Below are positions 25,752-34,597 of a stretch of 64,000 nucleotides of DNA, one piece after another; position 1 is the stretch's first letter; each line of letters opens with the position of its first letter. A program made the translations under genes and the position numbers. The DNA lies in assembly GCF_014212355.1 (NCBI RefSeq), contig NZ_JACKXD010000001.1, forward strand, positions 167,143 to 231,142, in the 5' to 3' direction. Origin of the DNA: Halobellus ruber. Lineage in GTDB: Archaea > Halobacteriota > Halobacteria > Halobacteriales > Haloferacaceae. Below the pieces are notes generated by a model. That model saw nothing but the letters and a program-made list of their open reading frames with translations, searched no databases and had not been told where the DNA came from.

Positions 25752-26711
25752 ATGAGGGCCGTCCGCTACCACGAATACGGGAAGCCTGACGTTCTCGGCG
25801 TCGATGAAATTGACCGTCCCGATCCCGATGCCGACGAGGTCCTCGTCGAGATGCGGGGTGCGAGCGTCAACCGCGTCGACGTGCTGTTTCGGGCCGGCGA
25901 GTACGGTCAGCTTCCGCTTCCAACCATTCCCGGGGGAGATGGTGCCGGCGTCGTCACGGCTGTCGGAGCGGGCGTTGACCGCTTCGAGGAAGGCGACCGT
26001 GTCTTCGCTTCGGGGATGGATCGCGCTGAGGGTGGCACGTTCGCCGAGTACGCGGCAATCCCCGAGACGAAACTGGCCCATCTTCCGGATGGCGTCTCGT
26101 TCGAAGTCGGCGCTGCGCTCGGAAACGTCGGCGCGACCGCGTGGACCGCGCTTGAAGACCTTGCCGGCATCCAGGCCGGTGACCGGGTACTCGTCCACGG
26201 GGGCAGCGGTGGCGTCGGTCACGCAGCTATCCAGATCGCTGCGAGCAGCGGTGCAGACGTAGTCACGACGGCCGGGTCCGAGGATGTCCGCGACCGGCTT
26301 CGTGATCTCGGTGCGACTACGGTACTGGATTACGATAGCGAGTCGCTCGCAGAGGAGATCCTGGCAGCCACCGACGGAGTGGGTGTCGAGACAATCCTTG
26401 ACCACCGGTTGGAAGAGTATCTTGATCTTGATCTTCAGGTCCTTGCCGAGGGCGGTCAGATCATCCCGATTATGGGCCACGTCCCGGAGACAAACGGCGT
26501 CCCACTATACACCAAAGAGGCGACTGTGAAAGCCCTCAGAATGGACAACCGCCCCGTTCGAGCGCCGGTTCTACGGCGACTCACCCGTCTTATGACGCGA
26601 GGCGACCTGACTGCTGTCGTCGCGGATACTTATGATTTCACCGACGCGGCCGGCGCCCACCGTGACGTACTCGCCGGTGGGTATGTCGGCAAATTAGTCG
26701 TGACACCCTGA
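25752..26711 (+). CDS. zinc-free MDR-family quinone/alcohol oxidoreductase
   Basis: This is a medium-chain dehydrogenase/reductase of 319 aa. The N-terminal MRAVRYHEYGKPDVL, VNRVDVLFRAGEY, PGGDGAGVV and the coenzyme motif VHGGSGGVGHAAIQIA identify the NADPH:quinone reductase group. No structural-zinc cysteines are seen. It is divergently placed from the Bat-like regulator, a typical regulator-target layout. Confidence 0.9.
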   Translation: MRAVRYHEYGKPDVLGVDEIDRPDPDADEVLVEMRGASVNRVDVLFRAGEYGQLPLPTIPGGDGAGVVTAVGAGVDRFEEGDRVFASGMDRAEGGTFAEYAAIPETKLAHLPDGVSFEVGAALGNVGATAWTALEDLAGIQAGDRVLVHGGSGGVGHAAIQIAASSGADVVTTAGSEDVRDRLRDLGATTVLDYDSESLAEEILAATDGVGVETILDHRLEEYLDLDLQVLAEGGQIIPIMGHVPETNGVPLYTKEATVKALRMDNRPVRAPVLRRLTRLMTRGDLTAVVADTYDFTDAAGAHRDVLAGGYVGKLVVTP

Positions 26712-27424
26712 ACCACCTCGGAAGAGTCCCGACACTTGGTTCTCTCCACGGAGAGACCACAGGCGTCGAACCGGCTGCTTGAATTTCACGACCGGAAGCG
26801 TCTGTCGAGTCGACAGCTTCGGCCACTCCAAGGTATTCGCCGAAACTCGTTGCCAAACGCCAGACTCGTCAAGTCCAGTCACGATTCTGTAGATATGTCG
26901 TCAGCCACCAGCGCGTAATACTTCACGCCGTAGGAACGACGGTTTTGATTACACTTGGCCAATACAACATCTTAACAGGGCAAGTCTGGATAGAGTCCAG
27001 GTTGTGTTGTTCGTTTCCCCACCACTTTGGCTTGTATCTCGCCACGTAGATCCAAGATTATAACCACCTCTCAATCAACCGGCTTCAAGATTGGCCAGAG
27101 GAGACCCGCTGTCTCGGTACCGCGCTCATATCCTCGTTTGCGTGACAACTGCTTTCGTGATCGTTGGACGGGAGTAGTCTGCTGCTTCGGCCAGTTCCGT
27201 TATAGCGAACTCGTCAGTATGGTATCGACATAAAAAGGAGAGCACATCGTGAACAGCCTGGCTTTTGAAGAGGCTCGTATCTTACGCCGGAATATCAAGC
27301 GACATTCTCGCACCACCGTCAGCGTCCGTGTTCGTACCGCTTTTTATACGAAACTGATCGTTACGCCATACATTTAAACTTCATACAGCGATCGGGTGTT
27401 CGTTTATATTCTCCGTTATCACAG
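26712..27424. other. 713-bp gap of decayed DNA
   Basis: No intact gene is visible. Short frames on both strands are broken by stops, and the DNA is AT-rich near 27230-27420. It looks like erased gene or IS material, but I cannot assign a family. Confidence 0.4.
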
Positions 27425-27730
27425 TTATACAATCGCGCTGGTATCCTCAGCGACGAATGTCCGTCCTTCGCAGACCGAGCATTGTTTGTCAACGAGTTCG
27501 TCGATGGTCTTGACTGCGTTTGATCGACACTCCGAGCATTCCTTCTCATCCCGATCGAGATCTAAATCAACCTGCGTTTCGCAGTGGATGTAGAAGCAGT
27601 AGGTGTTGAATCCTGTGCGACGGTCGATCTCTTCCTGGGATGCGTCCTTGCCAATCTCCTCTCGCGCTCGCGTCATCTCGCCAGGGTGTGGACAGTGGAT
27701 GCGTTCCCCGTCGTCCGCAATCGCGTACAT
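27425..27730 (-). CDS. zinc-ribbon-like small protein, 101 aa
   Basis: It has CPHPGE near the N-terminus and two knuckles, CSECRS and CSVCEG, near the C-terminus, spaced like a zinc ribbon. An acidic middle (DLDLDRDEKE) precedes them. The family is not recognised; it could bind nucleic acid or a protein partner. Confidence 0.65.
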   Translation of the reverse strand: MYAIADDGERIHCPHPGEMTRAREEIGKDASQEEIDRRTGFNTYCFYIHCETQVDLDLDRDEKECSECRSNAVKTIDELVDKQCSVCEGRTFVAEDTSAIV

Positions 27731-27928
27731 GTAGTATCCCTAGCCGGACAGCATCTCGAACTCGTAGTCTGGATTCGTACAGTGGAATTCGGATATCTGA
27801 GGTATCGAGACGTGGTACGCTGGGACGGTCATAACCAGTTTCCCTGGTTTGAATGATCCGTTCTGCCGGGATGGGGTGGGGTCAGCGAAAGGCAAATATA
27901 GTATAGATTTGATTTGTGAGTGGTACGT

Positions 27929-28789
27929 ATGCGGTATTCAGATCGATCGACGCTATTGTACTTGGGGAGTGAGGTCAAACGGATGGGAGAGCGGCTCGGG
28001 GCGGCGGAAGAGACGATGATCGATGGGATTCGGTTGTGTGGAAACGTGCTGCGCTCCGGGTATGAGTACGATTCCATCGATAGTGTTGCGGGGGCGTGTT
28101 TCTATTTGGCGTGTACACGGCAGGATGAACCGATTTCGCTCCCGGATATCGCGGATTACGCGCGGAAGTCATAGAAGAATATTCAGCATCTCAGCGCGAA
28201 TCTAATGTCTGAGTTAGATATTCAGCCGACGCCGGTTGATCCTGATACGTATCTTGAGGATGGGATTGATGAGTTCGGATTTTCGGATGAGTTAGCAGCG
28301 GAGTGTTTTGAGCTGCTTGAACGGGGAAAAGACCGAAATCTACACAGCGGGCTTGCTCCGACTACCGTTGCCGGGGCGATTCTGTATGCGGTCGCGCAGA
28401 AACACCGGCTTGATATTCGGCAGAAGGATGTTGCGGAATTCGTGAACAAAACGACGGTTTCGATCCGGAACAGCTACAAGCAGTTCTTGGAGTTAGCGGA
28501 TGATGTCCCGGTTGATGTGCTTCCGCCGCAAACGATTAATGAAGCGATTGTGACGCTGTAGGCCGCGTTAGCTGAACATCCGGCCGTGTATGCTGATGAG
28601 GCTCGTGACATTGCTGGTGATGCCGAGGTTGGTACAACCGCCAGTGATGCGGGGGTTCCTGGCGGCGCGTACCTGACTGTTACACGAGCGAATGGGGAGC
28701 GGCTACAGGCCAGTGAGGCTGGGTCTGCGCTTGGTGTCGGACCGCAAACGGTTGCGAAGTACAACGACATGTTTGACGAAGATGAGTGA
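27929..28789 (+). pseudogene. TFB (TFIIB)-like cyclin-fold gene with two in-frame TAG codons
   Basis: One continuous frame is interrupted by TAG at 28172-28174 and TAG at 28559-28561. The first part (YLGSEVKRMGERLGAAEET, SVAGACFYLAC, PISLPDIADYARKS) is the first TFB cyclin repeat. After the stop, KNIQHLSANLMSELDIQPTP and TVAGAILYAVAQ, KDVAEFVNKTTVSIRNSY is the second. A third segment ends ALGVGPQTVAKYNDMF. No zinc ribbon precedes it. An ATG at 28205 could restart translation. Most likely a pseudogene; recoding is possible but unsupported. Confidence 0.75.
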
Positions 28790-29219
28790 AATGAATCCGG
28801 TATCAGACCAGCAGTGCCAGGGGTGGCGGGTAGCGTATCGTGACGGAAAATCGCCGTATGAGCTTGCGGTTGAAAGTGACGTTCCTCGGAACAGTGTACA
28901 CGAGCATCTGGTCGGCGAGTGTACGCACGATGTCGCGGAACCCCCGATTTCACGTGGGCGAACGCATAATATCTCTGTCGCGGAGTGCCGGAATCTACGG
29001 GATCGGTACGCCGGTGGGGAATCGATTGGATGTCCCTGCCGGACAGTTCGTTCATATCGTCGATGCCTTCCTCATCACACCACGCGAGGAAGTGCTTCAA
29101 CCGATACCGGTGGTTCTGGACAGTCGATTCGGTACAGTTCACCGCCTTACATTCAAGGAACAACTCGGTTGCTGCCTTGGGTTCGAGCGGCTCAAGGCCG
29201 TCATCTCGTGTGTTCATAG
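28782..29219 (+). pseudogene. HTH-type protein fused out of frame at a deletion scar
   Basis: The first ~80 codons (GWRVAYRDGKSPYELAVESD, NSVHEHLVGEC, ECRNLRDRYAGGES) look like a repeat of small helix-turn-helix units. From about 29015 the sequence is the reverse complement of a truncated integrase gene, so the rest of this frame is antisense filler. The ATG overlaps the end of the TFB-like frame. Confidence 0.55.
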
Positions 29220-29226
29220 TTGACAC
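29020..29226 (-). pseudogene. N-terminal fragment of a second tyrosine recombinase
   Basis: From GTG at 29226 or ATG at 29217 it reads as the SAM-like core-binding domain of XerC/D-type integrases (LEPKAATELFLECKA, STVQNHRYRLKHFLAWCDE, MNELSGRDIQ). Homology stops near 29020 and no catalytic domain follows. It points towards the right att site. Confidence 0.75.
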
Positions 29227-29294
29227 GGACGCCAGTTAAAGGACTTCTACCGTGTGAAATCGCGGGCGAAGGGTCCGTACGGACTACGCAACAT

Positions 29295-29309
29295 ATCCGC
29301 CCCGACCCA
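29295..29309 (+). repeat. additional 15-bp partial copy of the tRNA-Val 3' end
   Basis: ATCCGCCCCGACCCA is identical to the last 15 bases of tRNA-Val and lies 115 bp before the 21-bp copy. It looks like a second attachment site from an earlier or nested integration. Confidence 0.65.
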
Positions 29310-29423
29310 CCTTTGCTCCCTCGCAACGACGAGCGAAGCGAGGAGTTCGTGGACCGATGTGGTCACGCGGATTCGAACCAGGGAGGTCGCGCACAGCGGA
29401 GCGAGCACGTCCGATCGAGGGTC

Positions 29424-29444
29424 GAATCCGCCCCGACCCATAAC
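29424..29444 (+). repeat. attR: 21-bp copy of the tRNA-Val 3' end
   Basis: It is identical to 7865-7885 and marks the right edge of the island. Bases flanking the identity differ, so the core is exactly 21 bp. Confidence 0.88.
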
Positions 29445-29651
29445 GACCCGCGAGCGATAGCGAGCGGGGTTCGGTTTTCGAGCGGACGGTTCGGACACGC
29501 CACGTTATCCGGGACTTCGTCCCGAATCACAACCGGTGACCGTGTATGCCTCCCTGATCTCTGATAGAGCCCTGCCCCTCGATTCGTTTCTACAGCGGCT
29601 GTTTGAGTCTTGAGTGGCTTCTTCCCCCCGACGCCCCTACGGGGATGTATG

Positions 29652-29849
29652 ATGCCACAGTTCGACGCTCCGCTCTACCCGGGGCTTCTCGTGGCCGCCG
29701 ATATCGCCCTCGCTGTCGTACTGGTCGTCGTCGCGCCGGTGCTCGGAGTACTGATGGCTGCCGTTGCGCTATCCGTTGTCGCTGTGACCCTCCTTCGAGC
29801 GCGTGAACTCCTCGCTGCTCCCCGACCAGGGGTCTCGCACGACGGCTGA
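29652..29849 (+). CDS. two-helix membrane mini-protein, chromosomal copy, 65 aa
   Basis: Two hydrophobic helices flank VAPVLGVLM, and a short basic-polar tail follows. It is related to the island-encoded 64-aa protein at 16728. A second ATG directly upstream at 29649 would add one residue. It lies about 200 bp beyond the right att site. Confidence 0.65.
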   Translation: MPQFDAPLYPGLLVAADIALAVVLVVVAPVLGVLMAAVALSVVAVTLLRARELLAAPRPGVSHDG

Positions 29850-30371
29850 CTCCTGCACCCCAGGCGTACCGGAGTGAGCGGACGACCGTATCACCGAAAC
29901 GATGGGTAACGCGGCCACTATGGCCGTTCGGGCCCCGGAAGCGGCGGACCGAGCGTGCTGAGAGCCCGGTACAGAGTCCGAACGGCCGTTCCACAGCGAC
30001 CGCGGAACGGGCATCCCGAAACCACGCGGGTTCTACGGGTTTCCGAAGACGCGTCGCGAAAGAAGCGGCCCCAGCATCAGCTCCGCTCCGGATGCTATCC
30101 GCGATATCGACGCTGGAGGGCTCGCCGGGCATCCTGCCGGCAGTACTGATCCAGCGAGTGAAATATCCCCTGACAGACGAGACGTGTTGCGTCGGGCCGG
30201 GATGAAACCAGTACCGACCGGATAGTTGTGGCCCCCAGCGTACGGCTTGCTACGTACATCCCTGTCTGTCACAGAACCCGGCCGAACTGCCGGGCATCCG
30301 CCCGTGCGAGTCCGCGGGAGACCCGGGGGTGTCGTGCCGTCTGCCGTCCCCCGCCGGGAGGACGGAAGCGT
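29850..30371. other. 522-bp gap without a recognisable gene
   Basis: Both strands hold only frames of mixed, non-haloarchaeal composition (Ser/Arg/Gly-rich, few acidic residues). I see no motif, repeat or RNA gene. Confidence 0.4.
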
Positions 30372-30623
30372 TCAGGCGCCTTCGAGCGGGAACTGACCCG
30401 CCTCGATCCGTGCGAGAGCCGCCTCGAATGCCTCCTCGGCCGTGTCGAAGGTTCCGATATGCTCCCACTCGTCGTCGGGCGAGGCAGTATACACGTCGAA
30501 ACTGCCGCCTCGGTACTCGTGAGACTCGACGTACAGTTCTCGTTCGACCGCGTCGCCGTCGAGGAGCAGCCAGACGCCCAGTTCCTTTCCGCCTTCCAGG
30601 TCACGTCGTCTTCGCCAGTACAT
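30372..30623 (-). CDS. small uncharacterised protein, 83 aa
   Basis: A basic start (MYWRRRRDLEGG) is followed by an acidic alpha/beta body with EWEHIGTFDTAEEAFEAALARI, the sort of small single-domain protein common in haloarchaea. Family not recognised. ATG start, no close neighbours. Confidence 0.6.
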   Translation of the reverse strand: MYWRRRRDLEGGKELGVWLLLDGDAVERELYVESHEYRGGSFDVYTASPDDEWEHIGTFDTAEEAFEAALARIEAGQFPLEGA

Positions 30624-30830
30624 ACGTGACTCTCGGGCGCGGTACGGCTAAACGCTGACCCTCCCTGCGCAGACCCGACCGCACAACTGAAATCGAACCC
30701 ACCCGACGCCGCCGGCAACCGGGATACGGCAGGTGGCCGGGAGTCGAGGCCGTTCAGGGGCCTATACCGACGCACGCGGGCAGTGGGGCAACGTGCGTTC
30801 TCGTGTCGTCGACGTCCGAAAGCGAACCCG

Positions 30831-31241
30831 CTACTCGTCTCCCTCATCCGCTTCGTCGGCCACGTCGTCGTCCGCTTCGTCGTCCGCGTCGTCGTTCGCT
30901 TCGTCGGCCACGTCGTCGTCCGCTTCGTCGGCCACGTCGTCGTCCGCTTCGTCGTCCGCTTCGTCGGCCGCGTCGTCGTCCGCTTCGTCGGCCGCGTCGT
31001 CGTCCCCGTCCGTCGAGATACTGATCGGCTCGACGTCCGTACTGGGTGCCAGCGGGGAACTCGTGTCCACGGCCGCGCCGGCGACGTACCCGACCGTCCC
31101 GCCGACCAGGCCGCCGACCACGGCGCCCCCGACGCCGCTCTTCCGCAGTCCGGTCACCGTGCCGAGAAACCCGCCGGCAAGCGATGCTCCGACCGGGCTT
31201 ACGTCAGCGGTTCTCGCGTCGTGTTCGTGTTCCTGCGACAT
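30831..31241 (-). CDS. glycine-zipper membrane protein with acidic repeat tail, 136 aa
   Basis: After a short His/Glu-rich start there is a glycine-zipper segment (GASLAGGFLGTVTG to GGLVGGTVGYVAGAA) able to form close-packed membrane helices. The C-terminal ~55 residues are an Asp/Glu/Ala repeat (ADEADDD units). The ATG at 31241 is chosen because upstream sequence is not protein-like. Function unknown; possibly a cell-surface or membrane-stress protein. Confidence 0.6.
   Translation of the reverse strand: MSQEHEHDARTADVSPVGASLAGGFLGTVTGLRKSGVGGAVVGGLVGGTVGYVAGAAVDTSSPLAPSTDVEPISISTDGDDDAADEADDDAADEADDEADDDVADEADDDVADEANDDADDEADDDVADEADEGDE
30850..31010. repeat. tandem low-complexity repeat encoding the acidic tail
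   Basis: The DNA is a run of degenerate 12-24 bp units built from GTCGTCGTCCGCTTCGTCGG. It encodes the ADEADDD repeats of the minus-strand protein and is a likely site of copy-number slippage. Confidence 0.7.
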
Positions 31242-31334
31242 ACTCAGCAGTACGATCTCCACGTACATATGCTGTTCACCCGTGGCGGTCGGCGTCGTGC
31301 AGGCGGTCGGACCGGAGCGCACACGGACCGCTTC

Positions 31335-31982
31335 TCACCCGACCGGCCGCGGCCTCACGCCGGTCGCGACGTAGATCGACCCGAAGTGGTAGCTGTCGAC
31401 CGACGACGCCTCGAAGGCGGCGTCGACCGCCCCCGGGATGTCGATCTCCGGTCGCCAGTCCGTGAGATACTCGAACACAGGGTTCGTCACGGGGTTCACG
31501 AGCGACAGCGGCGCCCGCTGGAACGGCCGCGCGTCGAGCACGGCAAGCCGTCCATCCGGTCGGAGACTCGCCGCTGCGGCCGTCACCGCGGCCGTCGGGT
31601 CCGGCATCGCGCTGAGCGACATCGCGGCGTAGGCCGCGTCGAACGCCCCCTCCGCGATCCCCGGCTGCGTCGCGTCCGCCCGAATCACGTGGACGTTGTC
31701 CCACCCGGCCTCTGTGACGCGTTCGGCCGCCCGCCGCACCATCCCGCGGCTGTAGTCGACGCCGACGACGCACCCGTCGGGACCGACGGCCGACCGGAGC
31801 CGCTCGAAGGAGTTTCCGGGACCGCAGCCGAGTTCGAGCACGCTGTCGCCGGGCTTGAGGTCCAACGCAGCGACGCTCCGCCGCCGGAAGGTCCGGCCGC
31901 GACCCAGGAACACGAGCCCGTAGAGGCCCCGAAGCGCCCAGGTGTTCCGGCTCCACCAATCGTAGAGTTCAGGTCGCGTCAC
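31335..31982 (-). CDS. SAM-dependent class I methyltransferase, ~215 aa
   Basis: Motif I is VLELGCGPGNSFERL, followed by VVGVDYS (motif II) and LRPDGRLAVLD (post-motif). A short N-terminal helix pair (YDWWSRNTWALRGLYG) resembles UbiE-like lipid or quinone methyltransferases. Start taken as GTG at 31982; upstream frame is less protein-like. Substrate unknown. Confidence 0.8.
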   Translation of the reverse strand: MTRPELYDWWSRNTWALRGLYGLVFLGRGRTFRRRSVAALDLKPGDSVLELGCGPGNSFERLRSAVGPDGCVVGVDYSRGMVRRAAERVTEAGWDNVHVIRADATQPGIAEGAFDAAYAAMSLSAMPDPTAAVTAAAASLRPDGRLAVLDARPFQRAPLSLVNPVTNPVFEYLTDWRPEIDIPGAVDAAFEASSVDSYHFGSIYVATGVRPRPVG

Positions 31983-32105
31983 GCCCGCCACCGTCGTGGC
32001 CGTGATCCCGCCGGACCGCGCCGTCGTCGCCCGCTCCGATACGTCTCCCGCCACCGTTGCCGACTCCCGTCCCCCGACGACGGCGATCCGCGTCCAGACG
32101 GCCAC

Positions 32106-32665
32106 CTACACACCGGCGGGTAGTGAGTGGCCGTGATCGTCGGCTCCCGGCGGCGGAGTCCGGAGTTTCGACAACCCCGCTCCCTTTTGTTCGACGGCTG
32201 CGCCCGTGCCGCGTTCACTGGTGAACTGCCGCTCGACGCTGCCATACTCGTGGACCACGGAGACGGCGGCAGGTTCGCCCCGTCGACCGACGCCGTACAC
32301 CGGTAGTCGAAACTCGCGTTACCACACTCCACGCTCGCGGTCCCGCAGGGGGACTCCCCGCCGCCGACGATACGGAGCCGACCGTCCTCCGGGTCGTACG
32401 TGACTCCGGCCGGGACGGGTCGATCGCACCCCCGTGGGTCCATCGTCCCGGTGACGACAACCCGCTCGCCCTCGACGGTCGCACTCGCGGTGTCGTCGGT
32501 CGGCGCGCGCTCGTCGACGACCCGGACGGTGACGGCGACGCCCTCGGACGTTCGGCTGACGGCCGTCGCTGTCGACGTCGACGGGGTCGACCCGGACCGT
32601 GCCCCCTTACCGAGGCACCCGGCGAGGTCCGCCGCGGCCGCGACGAGGAGCGTTCTCCGGTTCAC
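32106..32665 (-). pseudogene. lipoprotein gene with an internal frameshift
   Basis: The N-terminus is a Tat-type lipoprotein signal (RRTLLVAAAADLAGC). The body follows the usual haloarchaeal lipoprotein pattern up to FDYRCTASVDGANLPP. The expected continuation VSVVHEYGSVERQFTSER is in the next frame, so one base seems gained or lost near 32265-32270. It may be a real mutation or a sequence error. Confidence 0.6.
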
Positions 32666-32792
32666 ATCGGGCCAACTCGGGGCTCACATAAGTGTGATCC
32701 GGCGACTCGTCCCCTGCCACGAACGCGAGGCGGCGCCTTCCGAGTGCGTTCGGACAAGTTCAGTATCCCCGACGCCGTACCCACGCTCGACG

Positions 32793-33272
32793 ATGGCAGA
32801 CGACAGACGCGCGCTCTTGGAGGCGTTCATCCGGTCGGACGCATCGCCGGAGGGCAAGTGGTGGCTCGACGTGCCGGTCGGACTCTCCGTCGGCGAGTCG
32901 GGAGCGTACGCGACGGTCGACGCGGTCTGTCTCACCTCCCGCGACCCGGAACTTCCCGAGGAGTTCCCGGACCACGACGGCGTTCCGTACGTCTATCGCG
33001 AGGGCGACGCGGAGCTCGGCATCGACAAGGCCGACGCGTTCCGGACGCTCCGGGGGACCGACACCTTCGCCGACGAGTCGGCGGTCCTCGTCGCCGTCGA
33101 GCCGGGGGCGTCGTCGGTCGGCACGGTCGGCGACTTGCTCGCGTACCAGGAACTCCTCGACGCCGACTGGGGCTGGACCGTCGAGGAGCGGCTGCTCGTC
33201 AGCGACACCGACAGCGACCACGTGAACCACGTCTGCGAGGAGCTCTCGGTTCGGGCGGTCCGCGTTGCCTGA
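32793..33272 (+). CDS. uncharacterised protein, 159 aa
   Basis: This acidic soluble protein has a compact alpha/beta look with WWLDVPVGLSVG near the start. No known motif is visible. The ATG at 32793 begins MADDRRALLEAFIRSD; upstream codons are not coding-like. Confidence 0.65.
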   Translation: MADDRRALLEAFIRSDASPEGKWWLDVPVGLSVGESGAYATVDAVCLTSRDPELPEEFPDHDGVPYVYREGDAELGIDKADAFRTLRGTDTFADESAVLVAVEPGASSVGTVGDLLAYQELLDADWGWTVEERLLVSDTDSDHVNHVCEELSVRAVRVA

Positions 33273-33379
33273 TACGGATTACTGTAACGAATTACCGGTC
33301 ATCGGCGATCCCGTGTGAGCGATGACCGGTGATTGACTACAATAATCCGTACGAGACCGAGCGTTCTCGGTACGACTCC

Positions 33380-34042
33380 TCAGATCCGCCGCCGAACCTC
33401 GTCGAGCACCCTGGGCGGGAGTTCCAACCCGGCGAGGAACGACTCCCGCCGGTCGGGGTCGCCGTGGCCCGCGACGAACCCGTTGAGCCGCGCGGCCACC
33501 GTCGAATCCACGAAGTCGTCGCCGTAGTGTTCGACGAGTTCGTCGCCGAGGACGGGCGTCGACCGGAGCTCGTACTTCTGGTGGTACGGCTCCGCCAGCG
33601 TGAACGATGCCAGGTCCTCGATCACGGTCCCGACCGACCCGCCCAGTTTCGACGCGACTGCCCGCCGCGTCCGTTCGGCCGCCTGCCGGTGGGCGACGGT
33701 GTCGACCAGGATCACGTTCCGGTACTGCCGCGTCCGCGACGAGGCCCGCGGGTCGTGATTCGCCCAGAACACGTCGAGCAGGTCGGCGTAGGAGAGCACG
33801 GCGGGGTCGTACTCCACCTGGACGACCTCGGTGTGGTCGCCCAGGTCGCGGTAGGTCGGGGACGGCGTCGTCCCGCCGGCGTACCCGACGCGCGTCCTCA
33901 CGACGCCGTCCATCGCCCCGAACCGGGCGTCCGGCCCCCAGAAGCAGCCGAGCCCGAAGGTCGCGGTTTCCGACTCCCTCGGCGGCGGCGTTGCGGCATC
34001 GGGTGCGAGTTCCGCCGGCTCGCCGTCGATTGTGTCGCTCAT
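33380..34042 (-). CDS. msrA: peptide methionine-S-sulfoxide reductase
   Basis: It reduces methionine sulfoxide in proteins after oxidative damage. The catalytic Cys is in GCFWG, with VRTRVGYAGG, GDHTEVVQVEYDP and YHQKY all in place. It is 220 aa with a short acidic N-terminal extension and no signal peptide. Only one redox Cys is evident, so thioredoxin coupling differs from three-Cys MsrA. Confidence 0.95.
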   Translation of the reverse strand: MSDTIDGEPAELAPDAATPPPRESETATFGLGCFWGPDARFGAMDGVVRTRVGYAGGTTPSPTYRDLGDHTEVVQVEYDPAVLSYADLLDVFWANHDPRASSRTRQYRNVILVDTVAHRQAAERTRRAVASKLGGSVGTVIEDLASFTLAEPYHQKYELRSTPVLGDELVEHYGDDFVDSTVAARLNGFVAGHGDPDRRESFLAGLELPPRVLDEVRRRI

Positions 34043-34133
34043 ACGCCCGGTTGGGTCGCGACCCGTTTCGGTCCTTCGCTCCCGGTGACCCGCTGCGAAG
34101 GTGGTTTGTGGCTGTGACTCGAACGCACTTGTG

Positions 34134-34418
34134 ATGCCATCCCACGACCCGCCGCCGTTGCCCGCGGACGTCCGCGACGTCCTCGCACAGTTGTTGATGG
34201 AGGCGGTGGGGTCGGTCGCGGCGGGTGCCTACGACACCGTCCGGGACCTTCTCGACACCGTGGAGACGGTCGTCCGGAACAAGGTTCCCGACCCGGAGGA
34301 ACGCGAGCGGCTGCTCGCCGGCGCCGCGACCGTCCGGGAGTCCCTCGGAGCCGACGACGACACCGCGACGGGGTATCTGCGGTCGATGCGGCGGCGAGTG
34401 CGGAGCGCGTCGACGTAG
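34134..34418 (+). CDS. uncharacterised helical protein, 94 aa
   Basis: It is predicted all-helical (LMEAVGSVAAGAYDTVRDLL, EERERLLAGAATVRESL), acidic, with a basic C-terminus (MRRRVRSAST). No family is recognised. ATG at 34134. Confidence 0.6.
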   Translation: MPSHDPPPLPADVRDVLAQLLMEAVGSVAAGAYDTVRDLLDTVETVVRNKVPDPEERERLLAGAATVRESLGADDDTATGYLRSMRRRVRSAST

Positions 34419-34597
34419 CTCCCGGAAGCCACCCGCGGCCGACGGCGTACGCGCGCCGGGGCGGTCGTCGTTTGAGCGACCGCGGAGCCGTCCGCCCTGA
34501 CCGCCCCCGATGCGGCCTCCCGACTCCGGCGCACGTCCGGATCAGCATTACAATATACCAGTCATAGTCAACCGATGCGGTCGAGAGAAAAAACCCG

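Larger units (their letters stand above)
7884..29444. mobile_element. tRNA-Val integrated genomic island (~21.5 kb)
   Basis: It lies between the intact tRNA-Val and a copy of its 3' end. A tyrosine recombinase is the first gene beside the tRNA and a truncated integrase is near the far end. The interior is visibly AT-richer than the flanks and carries toxin-antitoxin pairs, IS remnants, pseudogenes and many orphan proteins. I see no replication, capsid or conjugation genes, so it is more likely a decayed integrative element or composite island than an intact provirus. Confidence 0.85.

Noticed and set aside
28205..28561. Treating the second TFB repeat as a normal stand-alone gene
   Set aside because: It is the same frame as the upstream repeat and picks up homology immediately before its ATG, so the interrupted-gene view explains more.
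29310..29423. A second tRNA-like segment between the att copies
   Set aside because: The GGATTCGAACC stretch is just the T-arm palindrome in reverse; no acceptor or anticodon stem can be drawn.
29955..30272. Several short frames in the 29850-30371 gap
   Set aside because: Composition and lack of start signals do not support genes.
30850..31010. CRISPR array
   Set aside because: Repeats are contiguous, degenerate and coding (acidic tail); no spacers.
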